From Gracilimonas sp017641085 (GTDB lineage: Bacteria > Bacteroidota > Rhodothermia > Balneolales > Balneolaceae), in the NCBI RefSeq assembly GCF_046115515.1, contig NZ_CP175953.1: a stretch of DNA of 64,000 nt; one strand, written 5' to 3'. Position 1 is the first letter of the stretch. Each line of letters starts with the position of its first letter. The position numbers and the translations under genes were made by a program. The notes beneath the pieces are model-generated. The model had not been told where the DNA came from. It did no database searches and worked only from the letters and a program-made list of their open reading frames with translations. This document shows, piece by piece, positions 34,806 to 43,608 of the stretch.

Positions 34806-35300
34806 TTAGAGTAAGAAAAGTAATAGGATAAGCAACAATGCCGTAATATTGGAGAAAGCCGTTCGAATGATATTCCATTTTACCCACTTCTCTTCAAAAT
34901 TAGTGCGGGCGGTTTGTAGTTCTTCTTCGTCCATCTCATCTACATCCAGCATTTGTAAAGCATCATTCAGGGGAATATTGATGCGGACAGTTGGTAACTG
35001 AACACCAAGAAAGTAAGTAGCAATGGCAAGGATCATAAAAACCCAACCTGTTGTATCCAGTTCTCCCACCCCTAATACGGCCGTGACAACCAAAGCAATA
35101 ATCGAACCTACCCAGAATATCATAAATAGCGCCTGACCGTTTTGAATGACCCGGTCGATAGCCTGAAATGCCCGGATAAATTCTCCGTCATTAAGGTTTT
35201 TGATACCCGGCATTACCACAATGGAAAAAGCCATTAAAAAACCACCAACCACCGAACAAAAAAAGGTGGCAAGAATCAGTGTAATCTGAAAAATATCCAT
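34806..35300 (-). CDS. DUF1772/anthrone-oxygenase-like membrane protein
   Basis: A 164-residue protein with four predicted membrane helices: the first starts TLILATFFCSVVGGFLMAFSIVVMPG, two lie in the middle (ALFMIFWVGSIIALVVTAVLG, WVFMILAIATYFLG), and one at the C terminus. The GFLMAFSIVVMPGI and WNIIRTAFS segments fit DUF1772. Biochemical role in bacteria is unknown. Single gene. Confidence 0.75.
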   Translation of the reverse strand: MDIFQITLILATFFCSVVGGFLMAFSIVVMPGIKNLNDGEFIRAFQAIDRVIQNGQALFMIFWVGSIIALVVTAVLGVGELDTTGWVFMILAIATYFLGVQLPTVRINIPLNDALQMLDVDEMDEEELQTARTNFEEKWVKWNIIRTAFSNITALLLILLLFLL

Positions 35301-35402
35301 GTAACGAGCTCCCCGAAAATCATTTATTAATACTGTTATTAATTTGAAATGTAGTTAAGCCTTTTCAATTAATCTACCAATATAAAACGGGCGGGATTAA
35401 AA

Positions 35403-35849
35403 TTAGTCCGGTGTATTTGTCCACGCGATGTCGTCTTTAGTTACGACCAGCTCAAAATAATCAGAATCAGATACCAGGCTGGATATATCTATAGGTCCGC
35501 CTACTTCCATCATCGGTTCTCCCCAAAGTCCCACTTCGGTAGGTGTGACGCTAAACACGTGATAGACTCCGTTTGCATTCCGGGCATGTAATCCATCCTC
35601 TGAAATCTCATCGGCCGGGAACGCTATTTTGTGGAAGGTAAAACCGTCAAAGCTTCCCCCTCCGCCGCCAAGCATTGGGGGTTTTTGCAAATAACTCTGC
35701 ACGGAGGCCGAAATGGTTATCAGATCCTGCCGAACGGCATCGTTATTCATAGAATTAGAGGCATCCCCAAACACTGTAATGGCGATAACCGTTGCGATAC
35801 CCACTAATACTGCTACCAGTATCACCAGGAGTAGTTGTTGCTGTCCCAT
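35403..35849 (-). CDS. pilin-like single-helix protein
   Basis: A 148-residue protein with an N-terminal MGQQQLLLVILVAVLVGIA helix, then SVQSYLQKPP, a Gly-rich turn and a beta-rich C terminus (VYHVFSVTPTEVGLWG). A Gly at position 2 just before a long hydrophobic helix, followed by a short globular domain, is the layout of type IV pilin-like proteins, but no other pilus gene is near and the canonical Glu5 is absent. Function unknown; exported or inner-membrane anchored. Confidence 0.65.
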   Translation of the reverse strand: MGQQQLLLVILVAVLVGIATVIAITVFGDASNSMNNDAVRQDLITISASVQSYLQKPPMLGGGGGSFDGFTFHKIAFPADEISEDGLHARNANGVYHVFSVTPTEVGLWGEPMMEVGGPIDISSLVSDSDYFELVVTKDDIAWTNTPD

Positions 35850-36027
35850 AAGCCTAACGTAGATTGATTTTGCTTCATAATATTGAAGTATGGGAAATAA
35901 CGGAATTAGAAATAATTTAGATACTTCTCGCCCAACGGTTTTCGGAGATAATAGAAAAGCTATAATCTATTGTCACTTTCTTATGGCTAAAACTCTGCTG
36001 AGCCGTGTTAATTGGTTATATAAACTA

Positions 36028-36522
36028 CTATCCATAGTACTTTACCCAGTATAATAGAAAAGGCAATAAAGCCATCAGAGCAGTTGTAATTATACCGGCT
36101 ATTCCGGGTTTAATCAGAAAACTTTTTTCCGGCTTTTTAGGATTATAAAATACAATAACATCTCCCTTCTGATTTTTTGTTATCCTGCTTAACTGATTTT
36201 TAAGGATAAACCTGAAGTTATGTGAGGCTACTACCGTCCAGGCAGTTAATCTGTGCCCCTTGTATTCCTTGCCATTTACCTGGTATAAATAAGCGGTTTC
36301 TGTGATATAATCATCTTCGCTTTTATCCCACTCAGCAGCTCCAAACCTTTGCAAATCACTTTTTATTAACGTTCCGGCTACCCCCGGCCATAAACTTGTT
36401 CTTATTTGGTAAACAACTGAAATCAACAATACAACAGATGCATATACTGCTGCCCAGAAGAAAATCCCCTGGGTTGATCCGTCAAGAAGTAAACCCCACA
36501 TTTCTATCAAATAGTTAGTCAT
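36028..36522 (-). CDS. DUF3592-like membrane protein
   Basis: A 164-residue protein with helices at both ends (FFWAAVYASVVLLISVVYQI and GIAGIITTALMALLPFLLYWV) and an extracytoplasmic or cytosolic beta domain between them containing YLYQVNGKEYKGHRL and VFYNPKKPEKSFLIKPG, the pattern of DUF3592. It is 14 bp after a second DUF3592 gene and is probably its partner. Function unknown. Confidence 0.75.
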   Translation of the reverse strand: MTNYLIEMWGLLLDGSTQGIFFWAAVYASVVLLISVVYQIRTSLWPGVAGTLIKSDLQRFGAAEWDKSEDDYITETAYLYQVNGKEYKGHRLTAWTVVASHNFRFILKNQLSRITKNQKGDVIVFYNPKKPEKSFLIKPGIAGIITTALMALLPFLLYWVKYYG

Positions 36523-36536
36523 TTATTCTTTACCAA

Positions 36537-36989
36537 TTAACTCATTATAGCTACCACTATTCCAATAAAGACAGCAAATAAGGCCAGAATCAGATCACTG
36601 TATCGCTTATTCCCGGAGCGAAGACCAGGGATTAGAACGGATTCATTCGGTTTAGCCGGATTGTAATATACATCCACTGCTTGGTCCGGGGAATTATTCT
36701 CAGCAAATTCAATGGTCTCCGGGTACATCATCGTATAAAATGCCACTGTAGAACTTTCATATACCTTACCTTTCAAGATATACTCATACTTAACCGACAA
36801 CTTTTCAGCATCTTTCATCTCGCCATCAATATTTCGTTTTCCCCACAGTTCAACGCTTACCAATTTCCCGTTTGCCACAGGCCAGTCTTCACTTTGCTTT
36901 GCTCTTCTATGATTCCTGACTGCATGTATTACTAAATAAACTCCAAAAAGAGTAAATGCTATTCCAACTAATAGAGGAAGGTTCATCAT
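36537..36989 (-). CDS. DUF3592 domain membrane protein
   Basis: A 150-residue protein with an N-terminal helix (LLVGIAFTLFGVYLVIHAV), the DUF3592 core (GKLVSVELWGKRN, VKYEYILKGKVYESS, DVYYNPAKPNESVLIPG) and a C-terminal helix. ATG 36989 is preferred to GTG 37010. Two such genes in tandem suggest a hetero-oligomer. Function unknown. Confidence 0.8.
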   Translation of the reverse strand: MMNLPLLVGIAFTLFGVYLVIHAVRNHRRAKQSEDWPVANGKLVSVELWGKRNIDGEMKDAEKLSVKYEYILKGKVYESSTVAFYTMMYPETIEFAENNSPDQAVDVYYNPAKPNESVLIPGLRSGNKRYSDLILALFAVFIGIVVAIMS

Positions 36990-37085
36990 TGTTATAATAT
37001 GGCTCACCACACATGTAGCGCCGGGTTAGAGGTTTACGGAAGTAGCAAAATTAACTCCACTCAATCAAGTTCAACTGTTAAATCT

Positions 37086-37149
37086 CATGGTACTCGTTCA
37101 GAAGCTCCAGCTTCGGAACGCATGTGGTAAGCTCTGCTTACATGGTACT
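37086..37149. repeat. REP-like double hairpin flanked by a 9-bp direct repeat
   Basis: CGTTC-A-GAAGCT-CC-AGCTTC-G-GAACG (37095-37120) and GTAAGC-TCT-GCTTAC (37127-37141) stand side by side. CATGGTACT occurs exactly at both borders (37086-37094 and 37141-37149), which would fit a target duplication, though chance or part of the element itself is possible. Confidence 0.7.
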
Positions 37150-37257
37150 GGGATAACAGCATTCTTGATTGGAGTATCAAGGCAGATATATTATAGGACC
37201 TTCCATCTGTTTATGGTGAACCTCAGGCGAATAACCCTTAGTTGGACCAGGGGGTCC

Positions 37258-37380
37258 TCAGTAGCATTCCCAACCGGGTGGTTGGGAACGAGATCCAAGG
37301 AAATTAATATAGAATTCTACAGCTTCATCATACTTGAAGATTCTGAAAGTTGGTATTCCCTTGAATTTGATTTGACTCAT
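37258..37380 (-). pseudogene. N-terminal fragment of a glyoxalase/VOC-superfamily gene
   Basis: The minus strand from ATG 37380 reads MSQIKFKGIPTFRIF, then KYDEAVEFYINFLGS, the typical first strand and helix of glyoxalase/bleomycin-resistance (VOC) proteins. After codon 30 the frame enters the REP-like hairpin and stops at 37258. The rest of the gene is not found nearby, so it was interrupted or deleted at the repeat. Confidence 0.7.
37267..37288. repeat. REP-like hairpin
   Basis: TTCCCAACC-GGGT-GGTTGGGAA, a perfect 9-bp stem with a 4-nt loop, ends the truncated glyoxalase-like frame. Confidence 0.85.
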
Positions 37381-37431
37381 GGTTTTAGGTTTAAAGCATA
37401 ACAGCCCAGTGATAAGCAGCAGGACATCAAT

Positions 37432-37974
37432 TTAAAACTGGTTCAACTCAATCTCGTTTTCTGCCTTTAGTGATACAAACCATTCATTTAGTAAAGAATT
37501 ATGATGATTAATTATTTGTGATGCAGTAAGGTCGTCAGTATCCCAGGTGCTATGAGAATCTTTAACCAATGTCACTTCATAGCCAAGACTAAATGCCCTC
37601 CTACAAATAGTATCTATACAATATTCGGTTTGGATTCCAGCTATTATCACTCTGTTAATTTTATTTGAATCTAATATGCCTATAAGATTTGTATCATAAA
37701 ATGAATCAGGAGTATGCTTTTGCACAATAAAATCATCATTGGTGAGATCCAGACCCGGGTGGATCTGCCAATCGTTTGTACCCTGCTCTAAAGGGTGTCC
37801 TTTTCCTCCATTGTGTTGAATGAATACAATTGGGATCACCGCATTTCTTGCTTTCTCTATCAAACGAGATACGTTTGAAAGTAACTTTTCAGACTCAAAA
37901 ACTGCGGGGATAGTCGAGCCATTAAAAACGCCAACTTGCATATCAACAACTATAAGTGCAGTATCCTTTGCCAA
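37432..37974 (-). CDS. isochorismatase-family cysteine hydrolase
   Basis: A 180-residue cytosolic hydrolase with the Asp-Lys-Cys triad of the family: Asp11 (LIVVDMQ), Lys86 (IVQKHTPDSF) and Cys119 (GIQTEYCIDTICRRAF). Members cleave nicotinamide, biuret, isochorismate and other amides or ethers; the sequence around Cys119 does not single out one. Single gene in an AT-rich stretch. Confidence 0.9.
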   Translation of the reverse strand: MAKDTALIVVDMQVGVFNGSTIPAVFESEKLLSNVSRLIEKARNAVIPIVFIQHNGGKGHPLEQGTNDWQIHPGLDLTNDDFIVQKHTPDSFYDTNLIGILDSNKINRVIIAGIQTEYCIDTICRRAFSLGYEVTLVKDSHSTWDTDDLTASQIINHHNSLLNEWFVSLKAENEIELNQF

Positions 37975-38064
37975 AACAACTTTGATTCAATAGTGTTAAA
38001 GTTTTTTGCATAACACCCTCTCGCTCTCCTAAGATAATACCTTACCCCTCATTTTCAACGGCAA

Positions 38065-38823
38065 TCAAATCCCAAATAACCGCTTCGCTGTCTCCGTGGT
38101 TTTGGTGTCTATTTCCTCCAGACTCAGATCAAAAATGTCGGCGAGTTTTTGAGCGGTGTATTTCATGAAAGCCGGTTCGTTGCGTTTGCCGCGCTTTGGG
38201 GTGGGCGACAGATATGGGGCATCAGTTTCCAACACCATCTTATCCAGCGGCAGCTGAGCTACGGTTTTATCCACTCCCCCGTTTTTAAAGGTTACCACGC
38301 CGCCGATCCCGAGATGAAATCCAAACCCGATGGCCCGTTTGCCTTCTTCCACCGTTCCGTTAAAGCAGTGCCAGATGCCGGTCAGGCTGCCATCCTGCTC
38401 CTCTTCCAGGATGTCAAGCACATCGTCCGTACTCTCCCGGTTGTGGATAATGATCGGCTTCTGCACTTCTTTAGCCACTTTACAATGAACGCGAAGGCTG
38501 CGCTTCTGCTCCTCCACATGATCGGTGCTCCAGTAATAATCCAGCCCGGTCTCTCCCACCCCGTAGATATCTTCTTTTGAACAAAGCCCGAACAGCTGTT
38601 CTTCAAAATCATCCGGCAGGCTCTCCACATCGCAGGGGTGTATGCCAGCCATTTTGTAGAAATCAATTTCAGAATGACTCAGCTTATCCATCTGCCCCAG
38701 CGAATCGAAATCGATAGCCGGCATGAATATGGCTTTTACTCCGGCTTCTGCTGCTCGCCGGTTTACTTCAGCACGGTCTTCATCAAATTTAGGAAGGTAT
38801 ATATGGGAATGGGTGTCTATCAC
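38065..38823 (-). CDS. TatD-family metal-dependent hydrolase (DNase-like)
   Basis: A 252-residue TIM-barrel amidohydrolase relative. Metal ligands: HxH at 5-7 (DTHSHIYL), Glu in GVGETGLDYYW, His in PIIIHNRES, HCFNG and the final Asp in LETDAPYL. TatD/YcfH proteins act as 3'-5' exonucleases or related phosphoesterases. Normal family length. Confidence 0.94.
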   Translation of the reverse strand: MIDTHSHIYLPKFDEDRAEVNRRAAEAGVKAIFMPAIDFDSLGQMDKLSHSEIDFYKMAGIHPCDVESLPDDFEEQLFGLCSKEDIYGVGETGLDYYWSTDHVEEQKRSLRVHCKVAKEVQKPIIIHNRESTDDVLDILEEEQDGSLTGIWHCFNGTVEEGKRAIGFGFHLGIGGVVTFKNGGVDKTVAQLPLDKMVLETDAPYLSPTPKRGKRNEPAFMKYTAQKLADIFDLSLEEIDTKTTETAKRLFGI

Positions 38824-38842
38824 GTGGTTGGTGCTTGTTTAA

Positions 38843-38977
38843 TTAAAATGCCACTAAAGATCCTGAATCAATTTCATGATGACAACCAAATATCAGGATC
38901 CATTTCGGATTGAGAACTTTGTCAAATTCAGCATCCTCAAAATCACCAGGCGCCTCATCTATACATAAGGGACACAT
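38843..38977 (-). CDS. possible small Cys-rich protein (44 codons)
   Basis: An ATG at 38977 opens a 44-codon frame beginning MCPLCIDEAPGDFEDAEFDK and ending FGCHHEIDSGSLVAF. The C-x2-C near the start and CHH near the end could bind a metal. The reading remains protein-like upstream of the ATG (YDVGQFYLKQQFVNI) up to a stop, so this may be the end of a decayed longer gene. No ribosome site is visible; low certainty. Confidence 0.35.
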   Translation of the reverse strand: MCPLCIDEAPGDFEDAEFDKVLNPKWILIFGCHHEIDSGSLVAF

Positions 38978-39127
38978 TATGTTAACAAATTGTTGCTTTA
39001 GGTAAAACTGCCCAACATCGTATTGAATTAATCATTTTAAGCGTTATTTTGCGGGTTCTATCTTTTTCAGACCTGCTGTCTTTACGCGGGCTTTGCATCG
39101 AAATTAACATCTAATCAATTATTGTTT

Positions 39128-41056
39128 ATGTCTTCTACTCCACTCATCCGCCCTGAGTTTGAAAAGTATGAGAAAGTGCCTACCAAAGTTTTTGATACGG
39201 CCAAAATTGCTTCTAAATATGCCGCTGATGAAATTGCTTCACTGATACGAGATAAAGCGGCCAAAGGTGAGCAAGCAGTCCTGGGACTTGCAACCGGTTC
39301 CACTCCAACGCAGCTGTATGATGAGCTGGTGCGGATGCATAAAGAGGAAGGGCTGAGTTTTGAGAATGTAGTCACCTTCAACCTGGACGAATACTACCCG
39401 ATGGAGCCGGACTCCATTCACAGTTATGTCCATTTTATGCACGAGTATCTCTTTGAGCATGTGGACATCAAAGAAGAAAATATCCACATCCCCGATGGCA
39501 CACTAGATCGGGAAGACGTGTACGATTTTTGCCAAAAATACGAAGAGAAAATTGATGCCCTTGGCGGATTGGATATCCAGATTCTGGGTATCGGGCGAAC
39601 CGGTCACGTTGGCTTTAATGAGCCCGGTTCATCCATCAATTCTAAAACCCGTCTCATTGCTTTAGACAGCCTGACGATATTAGATGCCGCCAGTGGATTC
39701 TTTGGGGTTGAAAATGTTCCCCGTCGCGCCATCACCATGGGGGTTGGAACTATTATGAAAGCCGACCGCATCTTCCTGATGGCCTGGGGCGAAGGCAAAG
39801 CCAAGATTGTACAAAAGGCTATTGAAGGGGACATCACCAGCCAGATTCCGGCTACCTTCCTTCAAAAGCACGAGAACGTAGAATTCCTCCTCGATGATGC
39901 TTCTTCGGCAGAACTTACACGTACCAAAACTCCGTGGCTGGTCGGCCCTATTGACTGGTCAGACGAGCTGCTTAGAAAAGCGGTGGTATGGTTAAGCCTC
40001 TATCTGGAGAAACCAATCCTCAAGCTTACGGATGAAGATTACAGTGAGCATGGCATGAACGATGTATTGATTGACATTGGCCGCGCTTACAATGTGAACA
40101 TCCGCATTTTTAACGAGATTCAGCATACCATTACCGGATGGCCCGGCGGAAAACCCAACGAAGACGACACCTACCGTCCGGAACGAAAATCACCGGCTAA
40201 AAAACGCGTGCTTATTTTCAGTCCCCACCCGGATGACGATGTAATTTCAATGGGCGGTACTTTTATCCGCCTGGTGGATCAGGGACATGAAGTTCATGTA
40301 GCCTATCAGACGTCGGGTAACATCGCCGTTTTTGATGACGAAGCCATTCGTTTTGCCGATTTCGTAACCGATTACCACGAAAGTTTTGGATTGGAGAATG
40401 AAGAATCAGCTGAGCTTTTTGAGGAAGTAAGAGCTTCCATCAAGAATAAGAAACCCGGCGAAGTGGATTCCGATGAAGTGAAAACCATTAAGGGAATGAT
40501 TCGACGCGGAGAGGCCAAAGCAGCCTGTCGGTATGTGGGCATCCCCGATGAGAACATGCACTTCCTGGATCTTCCGTTTTATGAAACAGGGAAAGTGCGT
40601 AAAAAGCCTATTGGCCCGGAAGACATTGAGATCACTAAAAATATTATACAGCAGGTGAAACCCCATCAGATTTATGCAGCGGGCGACTTATCCGATCCGC
40701 ACGGTACGCACCGGGTGTGTCTGGATGCTGTTTTCACCGCTTTGCGTGAACTGAAGGATGAGCCGTGGATGCAAGAATGCTGGACGTGGTTATACCGCGG
40801 TGCCTGGCAGGAATGGGATATTGAGGACATTGAAATGGCAGTGCCACTCAGCCCCGAAGAAACAGACCGCAAGCGTAAAGCCATCTTCAAGCATCAGTCG
40901 CAGAAAGACCGACCTCTGTTCCCCGGAACCGACAAGCGGGAATTCTGGCAGCGTGCCGATGACCGAACCCGCGGCACCGCCGAACTCTACGACAAGCTGG
41001 GGCTGGCTGAGTACGAAGCCATGGAAGCCTTCGTGCGCTGGAAAGAGCTGGATTGA
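39128..41056 (+). CDS. nagB: glucosamine-6-phosphate deaminase fused to a PIG-L/LmbE deacetylase-like domain
   Basis: 642 residues in two parts. Residues ~20-270 are NagB: LGLATGSTPTQLYDEL, FNLDEYYPM with the base Asp, and GIGRTGHVGFNEPGS with the catalytic His and Glu; the Asp preceding this His in E. coli (Asp141) is Thr here. Residues ~360-600 are a PIG-L-type Zn hydrolase with HPDDD (367-371) and HGTH (525-528), the motif pair of GlcNAc deacetylases. A single chain could thus deacetylate an amino-sugar derivative and deaminate it to fructose 6-phosphate (inference). Such long NagB proteins are known in Bacteroidota. Start ATG 39128 rather than TTG 39122. A strong terminator follows. Confidence 0.93.
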   Translation: MSSTPLIRPEFEKYEKVPTKVFDTAKIASKYAADEIASLIRDKAAKGEQAVLGLATGSTPTQLYDELVRMHKEEGLSFENVVTFNLDEYYPMEPDSIHSYVHFMHEYLFEHVDIKEENIHIPDGTLDREDVYDFCQKYEEKIDALGGLDIQILGIGRTGHVGFNEPGSSINSKTRLIALDSLTILDAASGFFGVENVPRRAITMGVGTIMKADRIFLMAWGEGKAKIVQKAIEGDITSQIPATFLQKHENVEFLLDDASSAELTRTKTPWLVGPIDWSDELLRKAVVWLSLYLEKPILKLTDEDYSEHGMNDVLIDIGRAYNVNIRIFNEIQHTITGWPGGKPNEDDTYRPERKSPAKKRVLIFSPHPDDDVISMGGTFIRLVDQGHEVHVAYQTSGNIAVFDDEAIRFADFVTDYHESFGLENEESAELFEEVRASIKNKKPGEVDSDEVKTIKGMIRRGEAKAACRYVGIPDENMHFLDLPFYETGKVRKKPIGPEDIEITKNIIQQVKPHQIYAAGDLSDPHGTHRVCLDAVFTALRELKDEPWMQECWTWLYRGAWQEWDIEDIEMAVPLSPEETDRKRKAIFKHQSQKDRPLFPGTDKREFWQRADDRTRGTAELYDKLGLAEYEAMEAFVRWKELD

Positions 41057-41071
41057 CATTTTTAAACATTT

Positions 41072-41106
41072 AAAAGCGAAAGAAATATTTCTTTCGCTTT
41101 TTTTTT
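41072..41106 (+). terminator. Rho-independent terminator after nagB
   Basis: AAAAGCGAAAGAAAT pairs perfectly with ATTTCTTTCGCTTTT and continues into a run of T. It lies 15 bp after the stop codon. Confidence 0.9.
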
Positions 41107-41162
41107 ACCTATAATTCCGACTTCGACATTTTGAAGCTTAACCATGAAATCAACATCGGCAT

Positions 41163-42467
41163 ATGAATTTAATAGCTAAGCTAAAAGAGAATCCATGGTT
41201 TTGGATTCCTTCTCTCTACTACGCACAGGGACTTCCCTACATCATGGTGGTAGAGGTTTCGGTAATTATGTATCAAAACCTGGACATCTCCAATGCCGAG
41301 ATTGGTTTATACACCAGTTTGCTGTACCTGCCGTGGATTATTAAGCCATTCTGGAGTCCACTGGTAGAGAACACCAAAACCAAGCGCTGGTGGACCATAG
41401 GGATGCAGTTTGTGATGGGAGCCGCCTTTGCCGGCGTGGCTCTTGTATTGCTCACTCCTTCTTTCTTTGCCTTTAGCCTTATCGTGCTTTATTTGCTGGC
41501 CCTGGCTTCCGCAACCCATGATATAGCCGCAGACGGTTTTTATATGATTGCCCTTAATGAAGAGAAGCAATCCTTTTTTGTGGGGATCCGATCTACCTTC
41601 TATCGCATTGCCATAATAAGCGGTAAAGGGGCGCTGGTTATTTTAGCCGGTTACCTGATTGAAAGCGGAACCGATGTAGATTATGCCTGGGCCGTAACCT
41701 TTGGTATCCTGGCTGTGGTTATGACGGTTTTTGCCCTCTACCACACCCTTTCTATTCCCAAGCCTGCCGGTGACTATGCCGAAGAATATGACAGCCCCAA
41801 AGAACAACTGGCAGCTTTTTTCAAAGTATTCATCGATTTCTTTAAGAAGAAACAAATCTGGGTAGCGCTTGCTTTTATCCTGTTTTACCGGTTTGCGGAA
41901 GGTCAGCTCGTGAAAATGGGGCCTCCTTTCTTTTTGGATGAAATTAATGCCGGAGGACTAGGCCTCTCCACTTCCGATTTAGGATTTATCTATGGAACCA
42001 TAGGCGTGATTGCCCTGACCATCGGTGGCATTATCGGCGGTGTGGTTATTTCAAGAAAAGGACTTAAATACTGGCTCTGGCCTATGCTTATTGCTATGAA
42101 CGTGCCCAACCTGGTATATGTGATTCTGGCCTACTTCCAACCGGAATCCTATACTTTAATCAGTGCTTTTGTAGCCATTGAACAATTTGGATATGGATTT
42201 GGCTTCGCTGCTTTCCTGATGTTTCTGATTTATATAGCCCGCGGCGAGAATAAAACAGCACATTACGCTTTCGGAACCGGGTTTATGGCCCTTGGTATGT
42301 TGATCCCCGGCTCTATCAGTGGTTTTATGCAGGAATGGCTGGGCTACCTCGACTTCTTTATCTGGGTGATGATTGCCACTATCCCGATTTTTATTGTAAC
42401 AAAGTTTGTAGATATCGATCCTGACTTTGGAAAGAAAAAAGACAAGCAGGAAGCAGAGAATAATTAA
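41163..42467 (+). CDS. MFS transporter, AmpG-like
   Basis: A 434-residue major facilitator protein with about 12 membrane helices. The N terminus (YAQGLPYIMVVEVSVIMYQ, then IGLYTSLLYLPWIIKPFWSPLVE) and the DIAADGFYMIAL segment in helix 4-5 fit the AmpG/PAT branch, which imports GlcNAc-anhydroMurNAc (muropeptides) or acetyl-CoA. In the setting of NagB, amidases, NamZ and NagZ, uptake of cell-wall fragments is the best guess, but the substrate is inferred. Confidence 0.87.
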   Translation: MNLIAKLKENPWFWIPSLYYAQGLPYIMVVEVSVIMYQNLDISNAEIGLYTSLLYLPWIIKPFWSPLVENTKTKRWWTIGMQFVMGAAFAGVALVLLTPSFFAFSLIVLYLLALASATHDIAADGFYMIALNEEKQSFFVGIRSTFYRIAIISGKGALVILAGYLIESGTDVDYAWAVTFGILAVVMTVFALYHTLSIPKPAGDYAEEYDSPKEQLAAFFKVFIDFFKKKQIWVALAFILFYRFAEGQLVKMGPPFFLDEINAGGLGLSTSDLGFIYGTIGVIALTIGGIIGGVVISRKGLKYWLWPMLIAMNVPNLVYVILAYFQPESYTLISAFVAIEQFGYGFGFAAFLMFLIYIARGENKTAHYAFGTGFMALGMLIPGSISGFMQEWLGYLDFFIWVMIATIPIFIVTKFVDIDPDFGKKKDKQEAENN

Positions 42468-42605
42468 TCATCGAAACCTGTTTTTACAACAAGATAGTTT
42501 TACAAAGAATAAAATCTTTAAGGCGCTCCCTTGTAGCATCTTACAGCTAATTCCATCATTTTTACCTACTCCACTATGATCTGTAAATCGTTTAAAATCC
42601 AAAAT

Positions 42606-43565
42606 ATGAACTCTTCTATATCATCTATAATCACCTCCCTTCTGCTGGTGATTACTTTATCCGTAACAGCCATTGCTCAGCCAGCTCCGAATGGAAATCC
42701 ACAAAAATTGATAAGTGTGGAAGGTTCTGATTTTATGAACCCGGTTTGGTCACCTGACGGAACCAAAATAGCTTTCACTTCATCGCGGCAGCAGGGACTT
42801 TGGATAGCAGATACGGACGGTTCAAACATGCAGCAGATTACAGATGAATCGGCCGGGTACGGCTTCTCATGGTCGTCTGATTCCGAATCTATTTTGACCC
42901 GGGTTTCAGAGTTTCAGAATAAAAGAAGAAAACTCGCTGTTAAGATTTACCACACCAATGGCAAAGAACCTGAGCAGCTGACTGAGTTCAGAGATCAAAT
43001 GCCAACCATTCCAAAGTGGGCCAATTATGACCGGCAGGTAGTGCTTATTTCTGATAATGATATTGAATCGTTCGACTCTGGCAAAGAAATTTCTACCCAG
43101 CAAAAAGCTTCGGTCACCAAACCTTTTTATGTATTGAAGTCGAACCAGATTGCTAAAGGTAAAGTCCCGGAAAACAGCACCGAGAATATCTCCCCTTTTG
43201 ATGATGCCCAATACCTGAACCTGGAAGTATCGCCGGACGGTAAAAAACTGGCCTTTGAAGTGTACGGGGGCAACTTATTCGTAATGAATATTGACGGTAC
43301 CAACCTTATGGATCTGGGTAAAGCTAACCGGGCAAAATGGTCGCCCGACAGTCAATACCTGGTGGCGATGGTTGCCGAAGATGACGGACACAACTACACC
43401 AAATCAGACCTATATGCTTTGAGCATTGATGGAGAAGAGCGAATTAACCTGACTTCATCAACGGATATAATAGCTATGAACCCTGACTGGTCTCCTCAAG
43501 GTGACCAAATAGCCTTCGACAGCCCCGATGATGGAAGTATTTACATCCTGAATATCAGCTATTAA
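42606..43565 (+). CDS. TolB-like beta-propeller secreted protein
   Basis: A 319-residue protein with a signal peptide (LLLVITLSVTAIAQP) and WD40-like/TolB propeller repeats: NPVWSPDGTKIAFTS, YGFSWSSDSESIL, LEVSPDGKKLAFEV, KWSPDSQYLVAM, NPDWSPQGDQIAF. These bind partner proteins in the periplasm; specific role unknown. ATG 42606 is chosen because it begins the signal peptide; the frame is open from 42576. It lies 43 bp ahead of the amidase gene. Confidence 0.87.
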   Translation: MNSSISSIITSLLLVITLSVTAIAQPAPNGNPQKLISVEGSDFMNPVWSPDGTKIAFTSSRQQGLWIADTDGSNMQQITDESAGYGFSWSSDSESILTRVSEFQNKRRKLAVKIYHTNGKEPEQLTEFRDQMPTIPKWANYDRQVVLISDNDIESFDSGKEISTQQKASVTKPFYVLKSNQIAKGKVPENSTENISPFDDAQYLNLEVSPDGKKLAFEVYGGNLFVMNIDGTNLMDLGKANRAKWSPDSQYLVAMVAEDDGHNYTKSDLYALSIDGEERINLTSSTDIIAMNPDWSPQGDQIAFDSPDDGSIYILNISY

Positions 43566-43608
43566 TTCATCCCGTATAATCAATCAGCAACCATCCACAC
43601 ACGGCATT

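Larger units (their letters stand above)
36990..37431. other. gene-free region with REP-like hairpins and a gene remnant
   Basis: About 420 bp between the DUF3592 and hydrolase genes contain two REP-like hairpin groups and the N-terminal fragment of a glyoxalase-like gene, listed separately. Nothing else is supported. Confidence 0.6.

Noticed and set aside
37087..37401. 104-codon frame on the + strand
   Set aside because: It runs through two REP-like hairpin groups and antisense to the glyoxalase-like fragment; composition is not protein-like.
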